Origin: GCA-2724215 sp015660315
Lineage (GTDB): Bacteria; Latescibacterota; UBA2968; UBA8231
Direction of reading: 5' to 3'
Length of the DNA stretch: 5,508 nucleotides
NCBI GenBank assembly: GCA_029941315.1
Contig: JAPYQE010000353.1
Span: forward strand, 1 to 5,508
Below are positions 1 to 5,086 of this stretch, piece by piece. The translations under genes and the position numbers were made by a program. Positions within the stretch are counted from its first letter, which is position 1. Every line of letters starts with the position of its first letter. The notes beneath the pieces were generated by a model, which was not told the DNA's origin, did not search any database, and worked only from the letters and a program-made list of their open reading frames with translations.

Positions 1-1
1 C

Positions 2-778
2 ATTATAATTGCCGCAGTTGTAGGGGGAATACTGCTGGTTTGGGGCGGTTTCCTTGGCTTGATCCGAGTCGTCGACATGTTCGAACGCAAACATGTCCTG
101 CTCTTGGGTGCTTATACTACACTCGTCGTCGGCTGCGTTATGGGCCTAGTGCTCTTCACCAATTACGAAAGGCAAAAGGAGAATCGGCTCGAATTGCGAT
201 CTCAGATGACCGAATTTTCCACCCGCCTATCCGAACTGAGCACCCGCCTCGTCAGCCAACTCGAAGAGAAGGCCGATCTCACCGCCTCGGAGTTCGAAAT
301 CCGCTCGCGGCTGCAAAACGAACAGGAACACCATAAGCGCACGCGCAATGAGCTCGCGACGCAACTCGACCAGAACAACGCACTGGAAGGCAAGGTAGAA
401 ACCGAACGCAAGGCTCGCGTCCGCTACCAGTCTGAAACCAACAAAAAATTAGACGAGCGCTTGCAAAAAGAAGATCGACGCTACAAAAACCTCTCCGAGG
501 TCCACAGACAATCCTCCTCCAGCGTGCAAAAACAGCTTTCGGGCCTGAAAGACGAGTTGACCCGCTTGCAGACCCGCGCCTCCTCATCGGAAAACAAGCA
601 GAACACGTTACTGGGCAAGGTCAACACTGGCCGGGAAATCCAAGACCTCTCGACGCAAAAATTAGATGCACTCGCCCGCAGCCTGGCTGCGCTATACGAT
701 GATTTGTCGCGAACCATGGCCGAGGTCGACAGTCTATACTTTAAAGAGTTCAAAAAATATAAACCCCAATCTCCTTAA
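2..778 (+). CDS. Membrane-anchored coiled-coil protein, 5' end outside window
   Basis: No named family is recognised. The frame is open from the first complete codon at position 2 and reads as strongly hydrophobic residues (IIIAAVVGGILLVW and on). The gene therefore very probably begins upstream; internal TTG 59 and ATG 77 lack a good ribosome binding site. The visible part has two hydrophobic segments, nt 2-63 and about nt 92-157. A charged loop of about ten residues (RVVDMFERKH) separates them, giving a membrane hairpin. About 200 residues follow, rich in E, K, R, Q and L with heptad-like spacing and almost no proline or glycine, so they should form a long coiled coil. The protein ends in a short basic tail before TAA at 776-778. 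Its stop overlaps the ribosome binding site of the lipoprotein gene, so the two are co-transcribed. The side of the membrane carrying the coiled coil is unclear, because flanking charges are mixed. It may be a structural or tethering protein (inference). Confidence 0.8.
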   Translation: MIIAAVVGGILLVWGGFLGLIRVVDMFERKHVLLLGAYTTLVVGCVMGLVLFTNYERQKENRLELRSQMTEFSTRLSELSTRLVSQLEEKADLTASEFEIRSRLQNEQEHHKRTRNELATQLDQNNALEGKVETERKARVRYQSETNKKLDERLQKEDRRYKNLSEVHRQSSSSVQKQLSGLKDELTRLQTRASSSENKQNTLLGKVNTGREIQDLSTQKLDALARSLAALYDDLSRTMAEVDSLYFKEFKKYKPQSP

Positions 779-782
779 GGAG
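777..782 (+). promoter_or_regulatory. Ribosome binding site of the lipoprotein gene, overlapping the upstream stop
   Basis: AAGGAG lies 5 nt before the ATG at 788 and shares its first two bases with the TAA stop of the preceding gene. Ribosomes finishing the upstream gene stop directly on this site, which suggests translational coupling. It also supports ATG 788 as the true start. Confidence 0.8.
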
Positions 783-787
783 TACAC

Positions 788-1618
788 ATGAAGTGCGTAT
801 TTTCCCACGGCCTCAGCCTTTGCACCGTGGCCTTGTTGCTGACCTCCTGTGCAGATGAAGAGCAAGAGCAACTCTTGTTACAACTGCAAAACGACATGGC
901 CACGGCCAATACCACCATTGACTCGCTCACTTACTCGCTCGACGACACACACCTCCTGCTCGACGGCATGCGAGCCCAGGTCGACAGTACGCAGCAGGTC
1001 AACGACAATATGCTCGAGAGCGTGCAGAAGCTCAATAAAGAGATGCGCCGTTGGAGTAAGATCGCAGGCGAACGCCAGAAAAAGGTGGAAGAGCAAAACC
1101 GTATAATCAACGAAATGAAGAACGAAAAACGGATCGATCGCCAGGCTATTGCCCAATTGCGTGTCGAAGCGGATAGCTTAAACGGCGAACTGCTGGCCAC
1201 CCACACCAGCATCCGCCGCCAGTCCGACCATATTCGCAATCTGGAAATGAACTTAGCCCAGACCCGGGATAAGGCCGAGACCCTCGCCGCAGCGCAAAAC
1301 TCGGTACTCCTCTACGCCGCCAGCGAAAAGTATCTCAAGGACAATGGCTATCTACAGTCGAGCCGGCCCTTTGGCGGCGGGTTCCGCAAGCAATTTAAAT
1401 TGATCAAGAAGATCCGCAGCGACGACCCCGGCGTGCAACTGATACCCATTGGCAATGGGCAGGTAATCGAGGGCAAGATCGATCAATTCGTCGACCGCTT
1501 TGGCAAATTGAAAAAGGGCGACGATTACAAATTTACCAAGACCGACGGCGGCACGCAGATCACCTTTGTAAACGAACTCATCGGCGGCACGGGTGTTTTA
1601 GCCATATTGAAAGACTAG
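788..1618 (+). CDS. Coiled-coil lipoprotein with C-terminal globular domain
   Basis: The 276-residue protein starts with a lipoprotein signal peptide: a basic start (MK), a hydrophobic core (LSLCTVALLL) and the lipobox L18-T19-S20-C21. Cys21 would be lipidated. Ala follows at +2 and Asp at +3, so under the enterobacterial Lol rule outer-membrane sorting is plausible, though that rule may not hold here. Residues about 24-170 are heptad-rich and low in glycine and proline, consistent with a long coiled coil. Residues about 171-276 form a globular domain with motifs YAASEKYLKDNGYL, QLIPIGNGQ and DRFGKLKKGDDYKF. This resembles, from memory, the C-terminal domain of coiled-coil lipoproteins in Bacteroidota-like genomes (segment like 'GTKKELKEKGIL'); the match is an inference. 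The gene is coupled to the membrane coiled-coil gene upstream and followed by a terminator. A structural, envelope-spanning role is possible; the function is unknown. Confidence 0.85.
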   Translation: MKCVFSHGLSLCTVALLLTSCADEEQEQLLLQLQNDMATANTTIDSLTYSLDDTHLLLDGMRAQVDSTQQVNDNMLESVQKLNKEMRRWSKIAGERQKKVEEQNRIINEMKNEKRIDRQAIAQLRVEADSLNGELLATHTSIRRQSDHIRNLEMNLAQTRDKAETLAAAQNSVLLYAASEKYLKDNGYLQSSRPFGGGFRKQFKLIKKIRSDDPGVQLIPIGNGQVIEGKIDQFVDRFGKLKKGDDYKFTKTDGGTQITFVNELIGGTGVLAILKD

Positions 1619-1632
1619 TCCGTTTCATGCGT

Positions 1633-1668
1633 AAAAAATGGGGCGGCCATTGGCCGTCCCGTTTTTTT
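1633..1668. terminator. Bidirectional intrinsic terminator between convergent units
   Basis: The stem GGGGCGGCC (1640-1648) pairs with GGCCGTCCC (1652-1660) around an ATT loop. It has nine pairs, one of them G-U. On the plus strand it runs into seven T (1662-1668). Six A precede the stem (1633-1638), so the minus strand also reads stem then T-tract. It begins 14 nt after the lipoprotein stop and lies 15 nt beyond the stop of the minus-strand ExbD-like gene, so it fits as a shared terminator for both converging units. Confidence 0.9.
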
Positions 1669-1683
1669 AGCTGTATTCCGAGT

Positions 1684-2103
1684 TCACCAAGTATGCAAAT
1701 ATACCGCAGAGCGAACTTTTTGCCCCGATTGATCGGTGGACAAAAGCGAATCGGCAAAAGAAGCGTGTTTAACCAGTCTTTCTCTACTACCGCCCTTGAG
1801 AAAGAGATGTAGGCTCGTCTCGGGCTCTGCGACCATCCGCCCCACCATCCGACGGAATTCCCACTCGTTCAACGGACTGACGATAGTATGGCCGTCCCTA
1901 GAGAGCCCCATACTATCGCTCATATATAAAACGACCATATCTCCGGGTTGCGGATCGTGTCGGTGTACTCGCCAAACCGGCTGCGTCACATTGAGAATCA
2001 TAATGCCCAGACTCAACATCAACATCATGATCCCCAAAAAGAGCTCCTTGCTGATATCGTGCTCCTCCAGTTCCGCTTCCTGACGTCTGAGATAACGGCT
2101 CAC
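1684..2103 (-). CDS. Small ExbD/TolR-like single-pass membrane protein
   Basis: This 139-residue protein has the ExbD/TolR layout: a short charged cytoplasmic N-terminus (residues 1-20), one hydrophobic helix (about 21-41, LFLGIMMLMLSLGIMILNV) and a periplasmic domain of about 95 residues. The domain contains a strand-like MVVLYMSD, then DGHTIVSPLNEWEFRRMV and LHLFLKGG, matching the order of elements in ExbD-type domains. The assignment rests mainly on layout and on the overlapping ExbB-like gene; sequence similarity is weak. In ExbD, TolR and MotB an aspartate near the start of the helix carries the ion. None is inside this helix; Glu20 at its entrance, or Asp16, are the nearest carboxylates. 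The GTG start overlaps the upstream stop as GTGA, and GAGGGAG sits 8 nt upstream, so the start is well supported. It would act as the stator partner of the channel protein in the inner membrane (inference). Confidence 0.65.
   Translation of the reverse strand: MSRYLRRQEAELEEHDISKELFLGIMMLMLSLGIMILNVTQPVWRVHRHDPQPGDMVVLYMSDSMGLSRDGHTIVSPLNEWEFRRMVGRMVAEPETSLHLFLKGGSRERLVKHASFADSLLSTDQSGQKVRSAVYLHTW
1881..1918. repeat. 11-bp perfect inverted repeat inside the ExbD-like gene
   Basis: CGATAGTATGG at 1881-1891 is the exact reverse complement of CCATACTATCG at 1908-1918, with a 16-nt spacer. It lies in codons for residues about 62-75 of the ExbD-like protein. No T-tract follows on either strand, so it is not an intrinsic terminator. 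In mRNA it could form an 11-bp hairpin; its role is unknown. Confidence 0.6.
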
Positions 2104-2870
2104 AACGGGCTCTCCCTCGCCCTAGTCCATACGTCCTCCAAACTCGAGAGTCTTTGTAGCAAATAATCCGCCGCCTTGCGCAATGGCAGATACGCTAACA
2201 GGCCGACCAGCGTGGTCTTAAAGGCCAATACCAAGCCTTCAGCCATTGCGCCGAGCGCCTTGAATGCCTGAGTAGCCTCGTCGATCTGGCTCAATTCCTG
2301 GGCCGTCAATAAGATCCCGCATACCGTGCCCAAATACCCGTAGAGAGGTATGCGCGTCAGATCCCGCCGCACGTGCGTCAGAGGATCGCCAAGCAAGCCG
2401 ACTAGCTCGTCTAAGACCTCTTCATCCCGACTCTTGAGATCGGCATAGCGGCGGTGTTCGCGCCGCAATTCGTCCAACTGGCGCATTCTGCGCCCTCCAA
2501 GACTTTTGCGCCCTGGCCCACCACGCTCTTGCCAGGCCTGCTCTTCGCGATAGAGGTGTAGACCGATATGCACCAAACTCAACAGATGCCCGCCGGCAGC
2601 CCAAGCAATCAGGATATAAGAGAGTCGACCGATCCAGGCGAAAGCGCTAGCCTGCTGATTGAGTGCCAGATAATAAGCGGCAAGCCCGCCGATTAACAAA
2701 CCGGCGATAGCGCCGATTCCGCCGCCTATATATTGCAAGTGCGGCAGATCCAATTCGTAGATACGGTCGCGCTGACGCATGCGTCTGGCCCGTTGCAATT
2801 GCAAATAGCTCCCGCTGATGCCACCGGCCAATACAAAAAGGATACCAACTACGATCACTAACCAATTCAC
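2100..2870 (-). CDS. MotA/TolQ/ExbB-family proton channel protein
   Basis: This inner-membrane protein should form the ion-conducting part of an ExbB/TolQ-like motor that couples the ion gradient to work in the periplasm or outer membrane. The family signature lies in the C-terminal third. Numbered from TTG 2879, these are LGTVCGILL (residues 183-191) and GLVLAFKTTLVGLLAYLP (215-232). They match the conserved LGTVxG and xTTxxGL...P elements of ExbB, whose threonines line the pore. Three further hydrophobic segments lie earlier (about 4-26, 50-73 and 79-108), followed by a basic cytoplasmic stretch (110-172). ExbB usually has three helices, so this form is extended. GTG 2870 is preferred: it overlaps the upstream stop as GTGA and has AAAGG at a 10-nt spacing. 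TTG 2879 lies only 1 nt from that site and overlaps the upstream gene by 13 nt. The start at 2870 gives 256 residues. The ExbD-like partner follows through another GTGA overlap. Confidence 0.85.
   Translation of the reverse strand: MNWLVIVVGILFVLAGGISGSYLQLQRARRMRQRDRIYELDLPHLQYIGGGIGAIAGLLIGGLAAYYLALNQQASAFAWIGRLSYILIAWAAGGHLLSLVHIGLHLYREEQAWQERGGPGRKSLGGRRMRQLDELRREHRRYADLKSRDEEVLDELVGLLGDPLTHVRRDLTRIPLYGYLGTVCGILLTAQELSQIDEATQAFKALGAMAEGLVLAFKTTLVGLLAYLPLRKAADYLLQRLSSLEDVWTRARESPL
2112..2118 (-). promoter_or_regulatory. Ribosome binding site of the ExbD-like gene
   Basis: On the minus strand GAGGGAG ends 8 nt before the GTG at 2103. It lies inside the last codons of the channel gene and supports GTG 2103 as a real start despite the lack of an ATG. 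Confidence 0.7.
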
Positions 2871-4054
2871 GATAACCAAACCTTTGCCCTAAAGAGCTTC
2901 CACCACTGTCTACCAGCCATCCCTAGATAGGCTAACAAGCCAGCTGAACTAAGCCACAAATCCCAACGAATTCGACGCCTGACATACAATACTCCCCCAG
3001 CCATAGAGCCGCCGCCAGTCGCCGAGGGATCAGCTCCTCCATATACAGGTCTGCGCTCGTCCGGTGCGACATAATCGACGCGACGATCGCCTTTTTCATT
3101 TTTTTCTTTTTGCCCGCCGGCGTTGTCCCTCGCCTCCGTCGCGTGACCGACCCCCTTTAATTCCCTGCGTTCGCGGAAGACCAGATCCCGGTCTTGCGCC
3201 GGAAGCGCCTCGGCCCATGCGAGAAGTTTTTCTGCGGTCGGGACACTGCTCGCCTCGGCGAGCGCCCCCGCCTTGCCCAAGGTAAAAGCCAGCCGCCCCT
3301 TGATAAAACCCTGATATCGCACATCCTGCACAGAACTGCGCCGGGCTTCGAGTCGGCGGGCCAAGTCCACCCTTTGCTCCTGTAACTGCACTAAACGACT
3401 AACGACCAGATGCGTCTCCATCGGCTCCCGACGGGCACTCGGCGCACGAGCCTGTAATGGCTGGCCTTGAGACGCCTGCCGCAATCGCGCGGCGTCAAAA
3501 GAGGTTTGTAGAACGATTTCTCCAAATAGCCCCGCCCCCCAAATCACCTCGGCCCCAGGAATATCTGGGTGCGCATTGACATAATAACGCTGCTCCGCCA
3601 AGGCGCCCTTTACCCACCATGACTTTTCGTCTGTTACTAGGACTTGGCGCAAACGGGCGCTGGCGTCCTGCAAATAGAGCCCGGCCATAAAACCGCTTTC
3701 AACGCGATCTGTATCCCAACAATGCGCGCGCAAGGTATTCGATTCGCGCAGATATATTTCGGGTATCTCTATTCGTGTCGGGGTCAAACGGGTATCGCCG
3801 ATGCGATTGTCGTTGAGATAGAGCTCGGCTTCATCATCCGCCCAAAAAATCAGCACGAGCTTGGAACCTGCAGGCAGTATTCCCTTGTCCGCAGCCTGCT
3901 CGGCCAACTCGCCCAGCCGCTCCTCGCCATAGAGGCGCACTAGCGTGTCGACACTTGCAGCCGCTTGGTTATATTCCCGCCTTAGTGCCACCAGATCATC
4001 GTCGGCAAACAAAGGCAAGGCTGCAAAGCAGCCGATAAAAAACAACCAGTGCAT
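2867..4054 (-). CDS. Exported protein with galactose-binding-like domain and C-terminal membrane anchor
   Basis: No named family is recognised in this 395-residue protein. A short signal peptide (residues 1-17) has a likely cleavage after LFA, before DDD. A helical stretch follows (about 19-57). Residues about 60-150 read as a beta-sandwich: KLVLIFWADDEAELYLND, then TPTRIEIPEIYLRESNTLRA, then RQVLVTDEKSWW. This is the pattern of galactose-binding-like ancillary domains, with an 'ornament' Asn-x-x strand, a 'P..L....N.l' turn and a 'vltd.sW' end. A charged helical region follows (about 210-300), then a polar Gly/Lys/Glu linker (about 300-352). The C-terminus has RRRIR, one hydrophobic helix (about 364-384) and a basic tail, suggesting a type I anchor in the inner membrane with the body in the periplasm. 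The ATG directly abuts the TPR gene's TAG, and the end overlaps the channel gene. It probably links the motor to a periplasmic ligand or partner (inference). Confidence 0.8.
   Translation of the reverse strand: MHWLFFIGCFAALPLFADDDLVALRREYNQAAASVDTLVRLYGEERLGELAEQAADKGILPAGSKLVLIFWADDEAELYLNDNRIGDTRLTPTRIEIPEIYLRESNTLRAHCWDTDRVESGFMAGLYLQDASARLRQVLVTDEKSWWVKGALAEQRYYVNAHPDIPGAEVIWGAGLFGEIVLQTSFDAARLRQASQGQPLQARAPSARREPMETHLVVSRLVQLQEQRVDLARRLEARRSSVQDVRYQGFIKGRLAFTLGKAGALAEASSVPTAEKLLAWAEALPAQDRDLVFRERRELKGVGHATEARDNAGGQKEKNEKGDRRVDYVAPDERRPVYGGADPSATGGGSMAGGVLYVRRRIRWDLWLSSAGLLAYLGMAGRQWWKLFRAKVWLS
2881..2885 (-). promoter_or_regulatory. Ribosome binding site of the channel gene
   Basis: AAAGG on the minus strand lies 10 nt before GTG 2870 but only 1 nt before TTG 2879. 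This spacing, with the GTGA stop-start overlap, decides the start in favour of GTG 2870. Confidence 0.6.
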
Positions 4055-5080
4055 CTACGGCGCCGCTCCAAGCGCATCTATTTCAACCTTTAATTCTTCG
4101 CGTATCGCCACCAAAGTTGAGGCTTCCGACAAATATTGGCTCTCCTGAACGAAGTCGGTCGCCGTATCCGCGAGAAAGCGGACACGCTGAATCTCGCGAT
4201 CGAGCGCCTCGACGACACGCGCGGCTAGCTTTGACATTCCGAGTTGTTGGTAATTATCGTAGAGTTTGCGATAATCTGCGGGTTCGGATTGGTAATAATC
4301 GACCTTCATCTGCAGGACTTGCGTGTCATCAACTAATTGCGGATCGGGCTGGTCCCCCGGCCTATCCACCGTTTCCCGTTCTTTTTTCGGTCGAGCAGGC
4401 ACGGTAACCCCCAACCCTTCAAGTTCACCGCCCAACGACACAGCAAGATCGTCCCACTTAGTGGCCTCGCCGCGATAACTGCGTTGACTCTCGTTCGAAG
4501 CCATATTCGCGAGCATCCGCATCCGATCGGCTTTTTCCCCCGCAGCGTGGATTACGCTGATGCAGGCTGGATAATCTTGTAAAAACTTGTAGAGCCGGAA
4601 AAGCGCGAGGTAATCCCCCTGGCTCTTGCTATAAAAATCTACCTGCACCTGCAATGACATAGCCCTTTTGCGGATTTCACCGAGCATACTCTTGAGCAAC
4701 GGGTCCCAAAAACGCTCGCGCAGATCGGGCATTACTTGCGCAGCCTCAAGCAGGACGGCCTTGGATTTTTGCGGAGCGCGCATATAAAAGTAGGAGCGCG
4801 CCAAGAATAGCCAGATATCGGCTTTGAAGCTATAAGCGTCAATTGAGACTTCAAATGCCGATGCAGCTTCGGCATATTGGCCCGGAATATAGCTGAGCCG
4901 CTTATCGATGCCAAAACGCAAACCCACACCGCTATCGATATAGTCCGACTCGGAAAAGCGCTCGGATTCGGGCACTGTTAACCGTTCATTGAGAAAGTCG
5001 ATGCGGGTTGCGCGTGATTGGGCGAACGCCATTACCCCCAACAAAGCAACTAAGAGGGCGTGCTGCGCTATTTTACGCAT
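4055..5080 (-). CDS. Secreted TPR-like helical-repeat protein
   Basis: This 341-residue protein begins with a clear signal peptide: MRK, a hydrophobic core and AFA|QS at about residue 20. It should act in the periplasm or at the envelope. Residues about 67-118 fit a tetratricopeptide unit (GQYAEAASAFEVSIDAYSF, then WLFLARSYFYM, then a KAVLLEAAQVMPD helix), a type that binds partner proteins. Two later segments, residues 143-194 and 256-307, align without gaps at an offset of 113 residues with about 17 identities, including VDxY, DYxxL and RxRxLA. They look like an internal duplication of a helical-repeat module. A polar, proline-rich linker (about 226-254) separates them. ATG 5080 gives the best signal peptide although no Shine-Dalgarno site is visible, so reinitiation after the SDR stop 6 nt upstream is possible. 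The stop TAG directly abuts the next gene's ATG. It is probably a scaffold or adaptor for the adjacent motor (inference). Confidence 0.85.
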   Translation of the reverse strand: MRKIAQHALLVALLGVMAFAQSRATRIDFLNERLTVPESERFSESDYIDSGVGLRFGIDKRLSYIPGQYAEAASAFEVSIDAYSFKADIWLFLARSYFYMRAPQKSKAVLLEAAQVMPDLRERFWDPLLKSMLGEIRKRAMSLQVQVDFYSKSQGDYLALFRLYKFLQDYPACISVIHAAGEKADRMRMLANMASNESQRSYRGEATKWDDLAVSLGGELEGLGVTVPARPKKERETVDRPGDQPDPQLVDDTQVLQMKVDYYQSEPADYRKLYDNYQQLGMSKLAARVVEALDREIQRVRFLADTATDFVQESQYLSEASTLVAIREELKVEIDALGAAP

Positions 5081-5086
5081 AATGTG

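Noticed and set aside
723..988. AGGTCGACAGT occurring at 723-733 and again at 978-988
   Set aside because: Both copies encode VDS in coiled-coil regions. Two copies of an 11-mer in similar heptad-rich codons do not support a mobile or regulatory repeat.
1445..1459. CCCATTG / CAATGGG dyad inside the lipoprotein gene
   Set aside because: Seven-base arms around one central base within codons for PIGNG. There is no loop for a hairpin and no regulatory context; probably chance.
1627..1812. Plus-strand open frame starting just after the lipoprotein gene
   Set aside because: It runs through the terminator hairpin and lies antisense to the ExbD-like gene. It has no ribosome binding site or protein-like composition.
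1684..2879. Possible Zorya-like defence pair (ZorA/ZorB), given the MotA/ExbB-like channel and its partner
   Set aside because: The channel lacks the long cytoplasmic tail of ZorA. The small partner lacks an OmpA-like peptidoglycan-binding domain, and no nuclease or helicase gene is nearby.
3248..3263. GCTCGC / GCGAGC hairpin inside the anchored-protein gene
   Set aside because: A six-pair GC-rich stem in an alanine-rich coding stretch (ALAEASS). It is expected from composition and lacks a T-tract.
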